From Hyphomicrobiales bacterium (lineage in GTDB: Bacteria; Pseudomonadota; Alphaproteobacteria; Rhizobiales; Beijerinckiaceae), in contig JAIXUP010000066.1 of assembly GCA_027483505.1 (NCBI GenBank), forward strand, positions 1 to 64,000: a DNA stretch of 64,000 nt. Direction: 5' to 3'. The position numbers were made by a program, and so were the translations under genes. This document shows positions 1-11,179 of the stretch, in pieces (within the stretch, counting starts at the first letter, position 1; each line of letters starts with the position of its first letter). Below the pieces are notes generated by a model. The model made no database searches and had not been told where the DNA came from. It was given only the letters and a program-made list of their open reading frames with translations.

Positions 1-693
<693 letters not shown>

Positions 694-694
<1 letters not shown>

Positions 695-1254
695 CAGCCG
701 ACCTCTTTCATCGCAATACGGAGAGAATTGAGTTTGGTTTTCAGTGACGCATCGACCATCTTCGAGCCCATCTTCACGACAAGCCCTCCGATGAGCGAGG
801 GATCAATCCTGAGGTCGATCGTGACCTCCTTGCCGGCGGCGTCTTTCAGCGCGGCGGCGATATCCTTGAGCTGACCGGCAGAAGGCTGCTCCGCCACCGT
901 CACCTCGGCCCGGACGATGCCCTTGGCGTCGGCGTTGAGCTGGCTGTAGGCCGCGATCATCGACGGCAACGCGAACAGGCGGCGCTTCGACGCCACCAGC
1001 CCGATGAAATTGGCGGCGATACCGTCGATCTTCGCGGTCTTGAGGACCGCGTTCACGGCGGCGACCTGCTCATCGGCGCTGAAGACCGGGCTCTTGACCA
1101 GCTTCTGCAGGTCTTCGCTGGCGTCGATCATCGCGCCGAACTGGTCCAGCGCCGCGCCGACCGCGTCGGCGACCTTCATCTCCTGGGCAAGCTCGAACAG
1201 CGCCGAAGCATACCGGCCGCCGACACCCGCCACGATGGAACCACTCTGGGCCAC
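694..1254 (-). CDS. atpH: F1F0 ATP synthase subunit delta
   Basis: This 186-residue protein is the delta (OSCP-like) stalk subunit linking F1 to the membrane sector. The sequence [23 protein letters not shown] is the typical N-terminus, and the C-terminal part ([32 protein letters not shown]) is the conserved delta signature. I chose the GTG at 1254 because it follows a purine-rich AAAGAGAG stretch and gives the usual family length. An in-frame ATG at 1275 would add seven residues, and longer readings back to 1437 look non-coding. It is the first gene of the atp operon here; the 240 bases upstream (1255-1494) hold no gene and probably contain the operon promoter. Confidence 0.95.
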
Positions 1255-1494
1255 GTTTTGCTCTCTTTTGTCCATGAGGCCCGCGCATCCGTCGCCTTTG
1301 GGCGTGTTTGCACGAACCGCGCCATTGCGCATGAATGGAGACCTCGCAAGGCCCTGGGCCCCGTGAAGCGAGCGTGCGGTAGCATGCTGATCCGGGCCGC
1401 GCAACCCGCTGCGAAGGTCTAAAGGACGCAGCCGCAAGCCAGGGGTGCCGTATCCACATCTACCCGGAAGGGCGACCGCCCCCGGGCCGGCGCT

Positions 1495-1938
1495 TCAGTT
1501 GGCGACGCCGTCACGCCCCTCGATGCGCATCAGGGTCGCGGTCAGGAGCGCGCAGAGCTTTTCGGCGCCGGCGCTGACGGCAAAAACCTCGGTCATGGCC
1601 AGGGTGAGGGTCCGGCCGGCCTTGACCACCCGCCCCCTTGCGATGATCAGATCCCCCGACGCCGGGCTCAGCAGATTGATCTTGAACTCGGTGGTCAGAA
1701 CGCCGGCACCGGCCGGCATCAGGGAGAGCGCGGCGTAACCTGCGGCAGAATCAGCGATGGCCGCCACGGCGCCGGCGTGGACGAAGCCATGCTGCTGGCT
1801 GACATGGGCGGCGACCGGAAGGTGGATGTCGACCTCGCCCGGCGCAACACGAACGAGCCGCGCACCGAGCGTGTCCATCAGGCCTTGCCGCGCAAAACTC
1901 TCGCGGATGCGGCTGTCGATCTCCGGAGTGGTCAGCAT
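1495..1938 (-). CDS. PaaI-family hotdog-fold thioesterase
   Basis: This 147-residue protein has the single hotdog fold of PaaI/YdiI-type acyl-CoA thioesterases. The central HGFVHAGAVAAIADSAAGYAA segment holds the family's catalytic-region pattern (HGG-like turn followed by an acidic residue in the long helix), and the TTEFKINLLSPASGD strand is typical. The likely reaction is hydrolysis of an acyl- or aryl-CoA, but the substrate cannot be read from sequence. Its ATG overlaps the dusA stop by one base (TGATG), so the two genes are translationally coupled. The downstream gap to atpH is 240 bases, with a GC hairpin at 1470-1481 but no T-run. Confidence 0.85.
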   Translation of the reverse strand: MLTTPEIDSRIRESFARQGLMDTLGARLVRVAPGEVDIHLPVAAHVSQQHGFVHAGAVAAIADSAAGYAALSLMPAGAGVLTTEFKINLLSPASGDLIIARGRVVKAGRTLTLAMTEVFAVSAGAEKLCALLTATLMRIEGRDGVAN

Positions 1939-2954
1939 CAGGCCGCCTCGCTGCGCGCCGCAGCGTCCTCGGGAACCTCACGCGACACCTGCGCGACAGC
2001 CTGCCGGAGGGCGTCAAGCGTCGCATCCGGCCGGATGCAATGATTGGCCAGCCCCTGCCGGAAGGTGCGCGCGCCGGGGCGCCCGGCGAACAGGCCCGTC
2101 AGATGACGCGTGATCGCATGCAAACGCGTGCCGCCGGCCAGTTCAGCGGCCACATAAGGCTCATAGGCCTCAATGGCGGCGAACATGTCCTTGACCGGCG
2201 AGGGCTGGCCGAACAGGGCCGGATCGACCTGGAGCAGGACGTCCGGGTTCTGGTAGGCCTCGCGCCCGACCATGACGCCATCAAGCTGCGCAAGATGGCC
2301 GTGCCAGTCGGTTGGCGCACGGATTCCACCGTTGATTGCCACCGGCAGACCGGGATTGGCGGCCTTGAGGCGATAGACCCGCTCATAGTCCAGTGGCGGC
2401 ACATCACGATTCTGGCGGGGCGACAGGCCCTGAAGCCAGGCCTTGCGGGCATGCACGATCAGCGCATCGACGCCGGCCTGACGCACGGCCCCGGTGATCG
2501 CATCGAGGGCCGCTTCCGTGTCCTGTTCGTCCACGCCGAGGCGGCACTTGACCGTCACCGGAATGGCCACGGTGGCCTTCATCGCTGCGACACATTCGCC
2601 CACCACCGCGGGCGTCTGCATCAGGCAGGCTCCGAAGGCGCCGCCCTGCACGCGGTCGGAGGGGCAGCCGCAATTGAGGTTGATCTCGTCATAGCCGAAG
2701 TCCGCGCCGATGCGGGCGGCGGCGGCCAGTTTGCCCGGATCATTGCCGCCAAGCTGCAGCGCGACCTTGCCCTCGGCGGCCCTGTTCCAGCCGATCAACC
2801 GGTCACGATCGCCATGCACGACCGCGTTCGCCGTCACCATCTCTGTATAGAGCAGCGCATGGCGCGACAGCACCCGGTGGAAGGCCCGGCAATGCCGGTC
2901 CGTCCAGTCCATCATCGGGGCGACCGAAAAGCGCCAGGGGGAAGAAGCGAACAT
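1938..2954 (-). CDS. dusA: tRNA-dihydrouridine(20/20a) synthase DusA
   Basis: DusA reduces uridines in the tRNA D-loop to dihydrouridine using FMN and NADPH. The 338-residue product begins MFASSPWRFSVAPMMDWTDRHCR, with the typical VAPMMDWTD FMN-binding motif, and has NLNCGCPSDRV with the catalytic cysteine at about residue 97, then VKCRLG, ARKAWLQGLSP and the INGGI phosphate-binding segment. The ATG at 2954 fits the start of other DusA proteins; the reading frame extends to 2996, but the extra residues do not resemble the family. It forms an operon with the PaaI thioesterase and is divergent from higB. Confidence 0.93.
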   Translation of the reverse strand: MFASSPWRFSVAPMMDWTDRHCRAFHRVLSRHALLYTEMVTANAVVHGDRDRLIGWNRAAEGKVALQLGGNDPGKLAAAARIGADFGYDEINLNCGCPSDRVQGGAFGACLMQTPAVVGECVAAMKATVAIPVTVKCRLGVDEQDTEAALDAITGAVRQAGVDALIVHARKAWLQGLSPRQNRDVPPLDYERVYRLKAANPGLPVAINGGIRAPTDWHGHLAQLDGVMVGREAYQNPDVLLQVDPALFGQPSPVKDMFAAIEAYEPYVAAELAGGTRLHAITRHLTGLFAGRPGARTFRQGLANHCIRPDATLDALRQAVAQVSREVPEDAAARSEAA

Positions 2955-3007
2955 TGTTGCTGATATCGCCCAAGGCGCCCGAAAGTCCAGATGCACGCCT
3001 TGTCTGT

Positions 3008-3026
3008 CGTATCATGACATGATACG
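3008..3026. promoter_or_regulatory. Palindromic operator upstream of higBA
   Basis: CGTATCATGACATGATACG is a perfect inverted repeat with 8-base arms and a 3-base centre. It ends 9 bases before the higB start, in a locally AT-rich spot. A TTGTCT hexamer at 3000-3005 could be the -35 element of a promoter overlapping the palindrome. HigA-type antitoxins repress their own operon by binding such palindromes, so this is the expected autoregulatory site. The binding itself is inferred. Confidence 0.65.
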
Positions 3027-3035
3027 TATCTTGAT

Positions 3036-3323
3036 ATGGCAATCGTCAGCTTTCGGGATCAACGCTTGAAAGCCATCCTGGAGCAAAACGTTCCGAAGGG
3101 TTTTTCGGCTGACCTTGCCGCAGTGACACGACGCAAGTTGGTGATGCTGGATGCGGCCCTGCACCTCGATGATCTTCGCAGTCCGCCTGCCAATCGGCTT
3201 GAAGCCTTGCGCGGTGATCGTGCAGGGCAGCATTCCATACGCGTGAACGACCAGTTTCGAATATGCTTTGTCTGGACGCCAAAAGGTCCCGTTTCGGTTG
3301 AGTTTGTCGACTATCACCGCTGA
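3036..3323 (+). CDS. higB: HigB-family toxin (RelE/ParE superfamily mRNA interferase)
   Basis: This 95-residue protein matches the HigB/RelE fold. The C-terminal half, with PANRLEALRGDRAGQHSIRVNDQFRICFVW and a final EFVDYH, is the classic HigB signature (GDRxGxxSIRINxQxRI). HigB cleaves mRNA at the ribosome when not neutralised by HigA. Toxin precedes antitoxin, the typical order for this family, with an 11-base gap to higA. The ATG has no obvious Shine-Dalgarno sequence, which may keep toxin synthesis low. It is complete, with no frameshift. Confidence 0.92.
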   Translation: MAIVSFRDQRLKAILEQNVPKGFSADLAAVTRRKLVMLDAALHLDDLRSPPANRLEALRGDRAGQHSIRVNDQFRICFVWTPKGPVSVEFVDYHR

Positions 3324-3334
3324 AAGGCATCACA

Positions 3335-3628
3335 ATGACCATGCTGAAGCCAATTCATCCCGGCGAAGTGCTGCGCGAGGAGTTTCTGCGGCCAATGGCG
3401 CTTTCGGCCGGCTCCGTCGCACGCGCCATCGGCGTGCCGCGAACCCGCATTGAGCGGTTGGCGGCTGAGCAGGTTGACCTTTCGCCAGACAGTGCGCTCA
3501 GGCTCGCCCGCTATTTCGGGACCAGCGCCGAGTTCTGGCTCAACCTGCACACCCGCTATGTTATCGAGACCACGGGCGATGCGATCAAGCATGATCTCGA
3601 GCGGATTGAGCCTGTTGAGGCCGTTTGA
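3335..3628 (+). CDS. higA: HigA-family antitoxin, XRE-type DNA-binding protein
   Basis: This 97-residue protein has the HigA/VapI N-terminus (MLKPIHPGEVLREEFLRPMALS) followed by a helix-turn-helix (SVARAIGVPRTRIERLAAEQVDLS) and the conserved LARYFGTSAEFWLNLHTRYV segment. It neutralises HigB and represses the operon, probably through the palindrome at 3008-3026. An AAAGG stretch lies just upstream of the ATG, so the antitoxin has a better ribosome site than the toxin. A second ATG six bases downstream is an alternative start. The stop lies 6 bases from the convergent ureG stop. Confidence 0.93.
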   Translation: MTMLKPIHPGEVLREEFLRPMALSAGSVARAIGVPRTRIERLAAEQVDLSPDSALRLARYFGTSAEFWLNLHTRYVIETTGDAIKHDLERIEPVEAV

Positions 3629-3634
3629 TCAGTC

Positions 3635-4264
3635 TCAAGCCGCCGCTTTTGCCAGCCCGCCCGCCTCTTCGATGAAGGCGCGGACGACGTCGAGGCCCTG
3701 GCCGGTCTTCATGTTGGTGAACACATAGGGGCGCTTGCCACGCATCAGCCTGGCGTCGCGGTCCATCACCGACAGGTCCGCGCCGACATGGGGGGCGAGG
3801 TCGATCTTGTTGATGACAAGCAGGTCCGAACGGGTGATGCCGGGGCCGCCCTTGCGCGGGATTTTCTCGCCGGCTGCGACATCAATCACGTAGATGCAGA
3901 GATCGGCCAGCTCCGGCGAGAAGGTGGCTGCGAGGTTGTCACCGCCCGATTCGATCAGGATCAGATCCAGCGCCGGGAACTTCGTGCGCATTTCAGCGAC
4001 GGCAGCCAGGTTGATCGAGCAATCCTCGCGGATGGCGGTGTGCGGACAGCCGCCGGTCTCGACCCCCATGATGCGTTCGACCGGCAACGCGCCGGCGACT
4101 GTCAGCAGCCGCGCGTCCTCCTTGGTGTAGATGTCGTTGGTGATGGCGCAGAGGTCGAACTCCTCGCGCATCGCCTTGCACAGCATCTCCATCAGCGCCG
4201 TCTTGCCGGAGCCGACAGGGCCGCCGATGCCGACGCGCAGGGGGCCGTTGGGGGAATGGTTCAT
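3635..4264 (-). CDS. ureG: Urease accessory GTPase UreG
   Basis: UreG is the SIMIBI-class GTPase that drives nickel insertion into urease together with UreF, UreD and UreE. The 209-residue product begins [32 protein letters not shown], with the P-loop GPVGSGKT, and contains the metal-binding CPH motif ([17 protein letters not shown]) and [15 protein letters not shown]. The ATG at 4264 overlaps the ureF stop (ATGA) and matches the family start; the reading frame continues upstream inside ureF, which is not used. It is the last gene of the ureE-ureF-ureG unit. Confidence 0.96.
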   Translation of the reverse strand: MNHSPNGPLRVGIGGPVGSGKTALMEMLCKAMREEFDLCAITNDIYTKEDARLLTVAGALPVERIMGVETGGCPHTAIREDCSINLAAVAEMRTKFPALDLILIESGGDNLAATFSPELADLCIYVIDVAAGEKIPRKGGPGITRSDLLVINKIDLAPHVGADLSVMDRDARLMRGKRPYVFTNMKTGQGLDVVRAFIEEAGGLAKAAA

Positions 4265-4938
4265 GAGCGGAACAACCTCGAATACTGGGCCTCGTGGCGC
4301 AAGGAAGCGATATCGGAGCGGAAGGCGCAAGCGCCAAGATCATCCAGCATGGCGGTTTCGGCCTCCGCCGCCAGGGCGCTGATCGCGGGCATGAGGCCCG
4401 CCAGCACGCGCTGGCCATCGGTCTGGCCGACGATGCCGAGGCGCACCGAAGCCGAGACAAGATTGGCGACAAAACCGAGCACAAAGGCGGGGAGCAGGTC
4501 GCCGAGTGCGACATCATGACCCGCCGCCGTGACGGCGACGGCGACGGGGTAGGGAACATCGCCGGGCCAGATGGCGCCAAGCTGCCGCAGCGTGCCGCAG
4601 TCATGGGCGGCGCGGCTGGCCAGCACGAAGGCATTGCCCTGGGTCACAGTTTCCATCCGCCGCTCGGACGACGCGGCCATGGCGAGGCCGAGTTCGGCGA
4701 TCCGGGCGACCTCGGTCCACTGCGCAGACCGGGCCGCACGCCAGCACGCGCTCAGCAGGATCGCGTCGTTGCGCGCCGCGCCAAGCTGGATCAGGTCCGC
4801 CAGCCAGGCCTGCAGGGACGCGGCATCGGTCAGGTCGCCGGCCTCCTGCGCCCATTCGAGCCCATGCGAATAGGCGAAGGCGCCCACCGGGTAGCCCGGC
4901 GAGAACCACGTCATCAACAGGAGCTGGGCGGCGCTCAA
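4261..4938 (-). CDS. ureF: Urease accessory protein UreF
   Basis: UreF (225 residues) is an all-helical protein that bridges UreD-urease and UreG and gates GTP hydrolysis during nickel-site assembly. The sequence shows the typical [20 protein letters not shown]-terminal segment and the conserved [10 protein letters not shown] and [18 protein letters not shown] regions. It follows ureE by 18 bases and overlaps ureG by four (ATGA), so the three are one translation unit. Family assignment is clear. Confidence 0.94.
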   Translation of the reverse strand: MSAAQLLLMTWFSPGYPVGAFAYSHGLEWAQEAGDLTDAASLQAWLADLIQLGAARNDAILLSACWRAARSAQWTEVARIAELGLAMAASSERRMETVTQGNAFVLASRAAHDCGTLRQLGAIWPGDVPYPVAVAVTAAGHDVALGDLLPAFVLGFVANLVSASVRLGIVGQTDGQRVLAGLMPAISALAAEAETAMLDDLGACAFRSDIASLRHEAQYSRLFRS

Positions 4939-4956
4939 CGGATCTGCGGCGCGGGG

Positions 4957-5649
4957 TCAGTGGTCGTGCTTGGCGCGGGCGGCATGACCATGATCATGGC
5001 CGTGGTGATGCTTGTGGTCATGGTCGTGATGATGCCCATGATCATGCGCGTGATCATGACTGGCCACCGACAGCACATCGTGGCTGTGGTCATGGTGATG
5101 GTCATGGCCGCAGTCCGGTCCATGGACATGGCCGGGCTGGCCATGGGGCGGATTGGCGTGGCCGTGCGCGCCATGGTCATGGCCATGATCATGATGGTGG
5201 CCGTGATCATGGCCGCCATGGTCATAAGCCCCACGCTCGGGCCGGAAGGGCCGGGTCACCTTGGTGATCGAGCAGCCCTGCCCACGGATCATCTCGGCAA
5301 GGACATGGTCGTCTTCGATATAGAGCGCGTCCGCCGTGATCTCGGCGGGCGTATGACGGTTGCCGATATGCCAGGCCACCCGCATCAGCCGGAGCATGCT
5401 CTCGGCCCGCACTTCGAGCAGCGCTTCGGGAGCGGCCTGCACTTGCACGAGGCGGCCGTCATCCAGACGCAGGGCGTCGCCTTCGTTGAGCGCCGTGGCC
5501 CGCTCGAGGTCCAGCAGGATCTCGAGACCGCCCTCGGTCTTCAGAACGGCGCGTCGACGCTGGCGGTCCTCATGGTTCAGCACAACGGTGGCCGCAACCT
5601 TGTCGGCCTTGACGGCTGGCTTGCGGATGACGGTGGTGGCGCGCAGCAT
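4957..5649 (-). CDS. ureE: Urease accessory nickel chaperone UreE with long histidine-rich tail
   Basis: UreE binds nickel and hands it to the urease activation complex. Residues 1-141 form the usual peptide-binding and metal-binding domains (for example HIGNRHTPAEI and the ILVEDD-like YIEDDHVLAEMIRGQG). Residues 142-230 are an unusually long tail with 37 histidines in 89 residues, mostly HGHDH-type repeats, a nickel-storage feature also known from other His-rich UreE proteins. The ATG at 5649 begins MLRATTVIRKP; the reading frame upstream to 5706 looks non-coding. No urease structural gene lies next to it: the divergent neighbour is ispG. Confidence 0.95.
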   Translation of the reverse strand: MLRATTVIRKPAVKADKVAATVVLNHEDRQRRRAVLKTEGGLEILLDLERATALNEGDALRLDDGRLVQVQAAPEALLEVRAESMLRLMRVAWHIGNRHTPAEITADALYIEDDHVLAEMIRGQGCSITKVTRPFRPERGAYDHGGHDHGHHHDHGHDHGAHGHANPPHGQPGHVHGPDCGHDHHHDHSHDVLSVASHDHAHDHGHHHDHDHKHHHGHDHGHAARAKHDH

Positions 5650-5879
5650 GATGGATCCCTTCAATCGAGCCTGTGAACATGTAACAACTCCCCACGCGCC
5701 GGGCAAAGGTTCGTTTCACCGCATCCGGAACCTATCCAGCTTGACGCCAGCCCAAGGCTGGGCAAGGTCTGGCGGGCCTGTTTCCGGCCACCGCCTGGCA
5801 AGCCAGTCGGTTTGCCGTTCCGCGCCGGGGACACGCAGAACGCTTTCCGGTTGCTGCAGCCAGTCGAGTGGTGTTGACG

Positions 5880-7151
<1,272 letters not shown>

Positions 7152-7244
7152 TGACCGCCATGGCCGCACAGCACAGCAATGCAGTCGGCGCACGAAGCGT
7201 CAACAGCAGACATGAGCGTCATGCATCCAAGGCATGCGCTTTGC

Positions 7245-7272
7245 TTGAATGGCAGCCCGGATGTGATAGAGC
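7245..7272 (+). promoter_or_regulatory. Possible promoter of kup
   Basis: TTGAAT at 7245-7250 and TAGAGC at 7267-7272 are separated by 16 bases and lie 40 bases before the kup start. The match to a housekeeping-sigma promoter is moderate, and the call is tentative. Confidence 0.3.
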
Positions 7273-7311
7273 CCGCGGCCTTGCGTTGCAGCGCGGCAAG
7301 CGCGGAGAAGC

Positions 7312-9321
7312 ATGATGCCCCCCGGCGACCAGCCGACACCCCCCGCTGACGATCATCGTTTCGCCCTGAACGGGCCGCAAAGCCCACAAGCCGATCCGGC
7401 CCATGGCCACGGTCATGGGCATGCCAAGTCGAGCTTTGCTGCGCTGGCGCTTGGCGCGCTCGGCGTGGTCTATGGCGACATCGGCACCAGCCCGCTCTAC
7501 GCGCTGCGCGAGACGATCAACGCCGCGATGAGCGGGACGATCGGCAGCCATGGCGGCAGCGCGACGATCATCCGGGAAGTGCCGCGTGACATCGTCATCG
7601 GCGTGCTGTCGCTGATCCTGTGGTCGCTCGTCTTCGTCGTGACGATCAAATACGTCATCATCCTGCTGCGCGCCGACAACAATGGCGAGGGCGGCACGCT
7701 GACCCTGGTGGCACTGGCCCAGCGCGCGGTGGGCAAGGCCAAGGGGACCGGCTGGGTCCTGGCGCTCGGCATGCTCGGCGCAGCACTGTTCTATGGCGAC
7801 GCCGTCATCACGCCGGCGATCTCGGTTCTGTCCGCGGTGGAAGGGCTGAAGCTGGTGACGCCGGCCTTCGAGCCCTATGTCGTCTACATCGCCTCGGCTA
7901 TCCTGATCGGCCTGTTCGCGGTGCAGAGCGGCGGCACGGAAAGCGTGGCCAAATGGTTCGGGCCAATCATGGGCATCTGGTTCCTGACGCTGGCCGGCCT
8001 CGGCATCTACCACATCCAGGACGATGTCGGCGTCTTCGCCTCGATCAATCCGCTCTATGGCGTGATGTTCTTCGTCAACCATCCGGGCGTGTCGCTGGTC
8101 GTACTGGGCACGGTCTGCCTGGCCGTGACAGGCGCAGAGGCGCTTTACGCCGACATGGGCCATTTCGGGCGCGGACCGATCCAGAGCGCCTGGTTCTTCA
8201 TGGTGTTTCCCGCCCTGTGGCTGAACTACCTCGGCCAGGGCGCGCTGATCCTGCATGACCCCACCACGATCGACAATCCGTTCTACAAGCTCGCACCCGA
8301 TTTCCTGATCCTGCCGCTCGTCATCCTCGCGACGATCGCGACGATCATCGCAAGCCAGGCGGTCATCACCGGCGCGTTCTCGCTGACCCGGCAGGCGATC
8401 CAGCTCGGCATCCTGCCGCGCATGGAGGTCCGGCACACCTCCGAGCACACCTCGGGGCAGATCTACATGCCGCGCGTCAACTGGATCCTGCTCGTGGTCG
8501 TGCTGGCGCTGGTCTGGTCATTCCGCTCGTCGTCGGGGCTCGCCAACGCCTACGGAATCTCGGTCTTCGGGGCGATGACCGTCGATGCGATCCTTGCCTT
8601 CATCGTCGTCTGGAAGGGCTGGCGCTGGAGCCTGCTGGCCACGTCGGCGCTGATCGTCCCGTTTCTGGCGATCGACGTCGCGTTCTTCTCGGCCAACATG
8701 CTGAAGCTGTTCCACGGCGGCTTCGTGCCGGTGCTGCTGGCCGCCGTGCTGGTGGCGCTGATGGCAACCTGGATCAGGGGCTCCGGCATCCTGTTCGAGA
8801 AGACGCGCAAGGCCGACGTGCCCCTGCTCGAACTGCTGGACATGCTGGCCAAGAGCCCGCCCCACAAGGTCAAGGGCACGGCCGTTTTCCTGACCGGAGA
8901 TCCCGTCGTGGCACCCGCCGCGCTGCTGCACAACCTCAAGCACAACAAGGTGCTGCACGAGAAGAACGCCATCCTGACCGTCCGCTCGCTCGATGTGCCC
9001 CGCATTCCGGAGGAAGACCGGGTCCGGATCGCGCCGATCGTGGACGGCTTCTGGAAGATCGAGCTGCGCTACGGCTACATGGAGAGCCCCAACATCCCGC
9101 GCGGGCTCGCCATCCTGCGCAAGCAGGGCTTCAAGTTCGACATCATGTCGACCTCGTTCTTCCTGTCGCGCCGCTCGATCAAGCCATCCGCCAATTCCGG
9201 CATGCCCGTGTGGCAGGACAAGCTGTTCATCTCGATGGCGCGCAGCGCGACCGATGCGACGAGCTATTTCCAGATTCCGACCGGCCGCGTCGTCGAGGTC
9301 GGCACGCAGGTCTCGGTCTAG
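7312..9321 (+). CDS. kup: Low-affinity potassium transport protein Kup
   Basis: This 669-residue protein belongs to the KUP/HAK/KT K+ uptake family, an inner-membrane K+/H+ symporter. After a short N-terminal extension with an HGHGHGHA run, it has the hallmark [19 protein letters not shown], then about twelve hydrophobic segments including [27 protein letters not shown], and a roughly 200-residue cytoplasmic C-terminal domain ([28 protein letters not shown]) ending in [30 protein letters not shown] ribosome site precedes the ATG. It converges with ispA with 7 bases between the stops. Confidence 0.96.
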   Translation: MMPPGDQPTPPADDHRFALNGPQSPQADPAHGHGHGHAKSSFAALALGALGVVYGDIGTSPLYALRETINAAMSGTIGSHGGSATIIREVPRDIVIGVLSLILWSLVFVVTIKYVIILLRADNNGEGGTLTLVALAQRAVGKAKGTGWVLALGMLGAALFYGDAVITPAISVLSAVEGLKLVTPAFEPYVVYIASAILIGLFAVQSGGTESVAKWFGPIMGIWFLTLAGLGIYHIQDDVGVFASINPLYGVMFFVNHPGVSLVVLGTVCLAVTGAEALYADMGHFGRGPIQSAWFFMVFPALWLNYLGQGALILHDPTTIDNPFYKLAPDFLILPLVILATIATIIASQAVITGAFSLTRQAIQLGILPRMEVRHTSEHTSGQIYMPRVNWILLVVVLALVWSFRSSSGLANAYGISVFGAMTVDAILAFIVVWKGWRWSLLATSALIVPFLAIDVAFFSANMLKLFHGGFVPVLLAAVLVALMATWIRGSGILFEKTRKADVPLLELLDMLAKSPPHKVKGTAVFLTGDPVVAPAALLHNLKHNKVLHEKNAILTVRSLDVPRIPEEDRVRIAPIVDGFWKIELRYGYMESPNIPRGLAILRKQGFKFDIMSTSFFLSRRSIKPSANSGMPVWQDKLFISMARSATDATSYFQIPTGRVVEVGTQVSV

Positions 9322-9328
9322 CGCCGGC

Positions 9329-10282
9329 TCAACTGGTTCGTTCGGCGGCGAAGCGGGCGGCGACACGCAGGATGTCAGCCTCGGCTCCGAAGCGCTTCAG
9401 GGCGCCGGCGGCATCGGCGCTGAGGCGATCGCGCTCCTGCCGCGCCGCCTCAAGCCCGATCGCGGCGACCAGCGTGGCCTTGCCGGCATCGGCATCCTTG
9501 GCCGTCGCCTTCCCCATCGCTTCGGCGCTGGCCTCGACGTCAAGGATGTCGTCGGCCACCTGAAAGCAGGCGCCAAGCGCCTGTCCAAAGGTCGAAAGCG
9601 ACAGGCGCTGGCCCCGCGAAGCCTTGCCGAGAATCGCCCCCATGTCGACCGCAGCCGCCAGCAAAGCTCCGGTTTTCATCGCCTGGAGGCGGCGGACGTC
9701 GCCGGGCCATGGCGGCGCAGTGCGCCGAACCTCTGCAAAGCGCCCTTCCGCCTCCAGATCGAGCATCTGGCCGCCCACCATGCCGGCCAGCCCCGAAGCC
9801 CGGGCCAGCGCGAGCACAAGCTCGGCACGGATGGCGGGGTCCGGGCTGCTCACCGGTTCGGCCAGGACCTCGAAGGCCAATGTGAGCAGGCCGTCGCCGG
9901 CCAGAATCGCGGTAGCCTCGTCAAACGCCCTGTGCACCGTGGGTTGCCCACGCCGGAGATCATCATTGTCCATCGACGGAAGGTCATCATGGATCAGGGA
10001 GTAGCAGTGGATCAGTTCGATCGCCGCAGCCGCCGGCAGGGCAGCAGCCGCCGGCACCCCGAACAGGCCGGCCGTCTCGATCAACAGGAAAGGCCTGAGC
10101 CGCTTGCCGCCGCCAAGCGCGCCATGGCGCATGGCCGCCATCAGGCGCGCTGGACGCGCGATCTCATGGTCGCGCTGGCGGTCGTCCAGATGCCGGCCAA
10201 GCTCAGCCTCGACCAGCCGGGCGGTTTCGGCAAGCCTGTCGGCAAAGAGCTTGTCGGCCTGCGTGTTTGTCATCATGGTCAT
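9329..10282 (-). CDS. ispA: Farnesyl (or short-chain polyprenyl) diphosphate synthase
   Basis: This all-helical prenyltransferase joins isopentenyl diphosphate to DMAPP and GPP, probably giving FPP for quinones, undecaprenol and hopanoids. Both aspartate-rich motifs are present: IHDDLPSMDNDDLRRGQPT and VADDILDVEAS, along with GGGKRLRPFLL. About 317 residues are encoded from the ATG at 10282; further ATGs occur at 10276 and 10273. The frame stays open to 10345, but that start would leave only 29 bases to the divergent mtgA start, so the shorter form is more likely. The exact product chain length cannot be told from sequence. Confidence 0.9.
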   Translation of the reverse strand: MTMMTNTQADKLFADRLAETARLVEAELGRHLDDRQRDHEIARPARLMAAMRHGALGGGKRLRPFLLIETAGLFGVPAAAALPAAAAIELIHCYSLIHDDLPSMDNDDLRRGQPTVHRAFDEATAILAGDGLLTLAFEVLAEPVSSPDPAIRAELVLALARASGLAGMVGGQMLDLEAEGRFAEVRRTAPPWPGDVRRLQAMKTGALLAAAVDMGAILGKASRGQRLSLSTFGQALGACFQVADDILDVEASAEAMGKATAKDADAGKATLVAAIGLEAARQERDRLSADAAGALKRFGAEADILRVAARFAAERTS

Positions 10283-10374
10283 GCGGGGCGCTCGCTTGCG
10301 ACGTGTCGGGACAGCCGGCGCGCGGCCGGTCGTTTGCGCAGTCATAGCCCCGTCGCCATCCCCGAGAAAGCTCC

Positions 10375-11112
10375 GTGACGAGAGAAATCGACCCCGCCGC
10401 CTCGCTTCCCCGTCGTGGCGCCGGCCCGTCCCCGGCAGTTGCGCGCAGCTTTGGCGGACGCCTGGTCAGGTTCGCGCTCAAGGCCATTGCCCTGGCCTGC
10501 ATTGCGGCTGTCCTCGCCCTCGGCGCCGGCGCCATCATCCCGGTGCCCTCCACGCTGATGCTGTGGCGCATCGTGGCTGGCGAGCCGGTGACGCGGCACT
10601 GGGTGCGGCTCGACCAGGTCTCGCCCGAATTGCGCATGGCCGTGATTGCGGCGGAGGACCAGCGCTTTTGCCAGCATCACGGCGTCGACTTCGGAGCCTT
10701 GCGCGAGGTGCTGGCCGATGAGGACGGACCCAGCCGGGGCGGCTCCACGATCGCCATGCAGACCGTCAAGAACGTCTATCTGTGGCACGGGCGCTCCTAT
10801 GTCCGCAAAGCGCTGGAATTGCCCCTCGCTCTCGGCGCGGACCTGATCTGGTCGAAACGCCGCGTCATGGAGATCTATCTCAACGTGGCCGAATTCGGCG
10901 AAGGCCTGTTCGGCGCCGAAGCGGCCGCGCGTCACTATTTCGGCACGACGGCCGCGCAGCTCAACCGGGCCCAGGCCGCTGCGCTGGCGGCGAGCCTGCC
11001 CAATCCACGCCTGCGCAACCCGGACGCGCCGAGCAGCCGCGCCCGCACCAACAGCTTCCGCATCCAGCAGCGCATGCGCAACCTTGGCGCACGCGCCGAC
11101 TGCGTGTTGTGA
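10375..11112 (+). CDS. mtgA: Monofunctional biosynthetic peptidoglycan transglycosylase
   Basis: MtgA polymerises lipid II into glycan strands (GT51 family). The 245-residue protein has one N-terminal transmembrane segment (residues about 34-57), the catalytic-glutamate motif AAEDQRF, the second conserved block GGSTIAMQTVKN, and RRVMEIYLNVAEFGEGLFGAEAAARHYF. It begins at a GTG preceded by GAGAAAG. There is no penicillin-binding domain, as expected for a monofunctional enzyme. Confidence 0.95.
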   Translation: MTREIDPAASLPRRGAGPSPAVARSFGGRLVRFALKAIALACIAAVLALGAGAIIPVPSTLMLWRIVAGEPVTRHWVRLDQVSPELRMAVIAAEDQRFCQHHGVDFGALREVLADEDGPSRGGSTIAMQTVKNVYLWHGRSYVRKALELPLALGADLIWSKRRVMEIYLNVAEFGEGLFGAEAAARHYFGTTAAQLNRAQAAALAASLPNPRLRNPDAPSSRARTNSFRIQQRMRNLGARADCVL

Positions 11113-11149
11113 CGCAGCCCCGAACCCATCCGGTGGCGCAAAAGGCGAT

Positions 11150-11179
11150 TTGACCGCCGCTGTTTCGCGAAAGGCTCTA
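11150..11179 (+). promoter_or_regulatory. Weak candidate promoter of rpmF
   Basis: TTGACC at 11150-11155 is followed after 18 bases by GCTCTA at 11174-11179, about 110 bases upstream of rpmF. The -35 is good and the -10 weak; another promoter closer to the gene is possible. Confidence 0.25.

Noticed and set aside
1470-1481. Hairpin after the PaaI thioesterase as a terminator
   Set aside because: GGGCG-AC-CGCCC has a two-base loop, too tight to fold well, and no T-run on the minus strand.
4957-5230. Repeat-like DNA that might be taken for a CRISPR or tandem array
   Set aside because: The short imperfect units are codons for His, Asp and Gly in the ureE tail; there are no unique spacers of even length.
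4294-5676. Long plus-strand frame across ureF and ureE, very rich in Met and Val
   Set aside because: It is the antisense reading of the His-rich ureE tail (CATGAT repeats read as Met, Ile, Val). It has no family features.
7219-8448. 409-codon minus-strand frame opposite kup
   Set aside because: Antisense shadow of a clear Kup transporter.
9329-10345. Longer ispA start at 10345
   Set aside because: It would leave 29 bases to the divergent mtgA start and adds basic, non-family residues (RRKRAPR).
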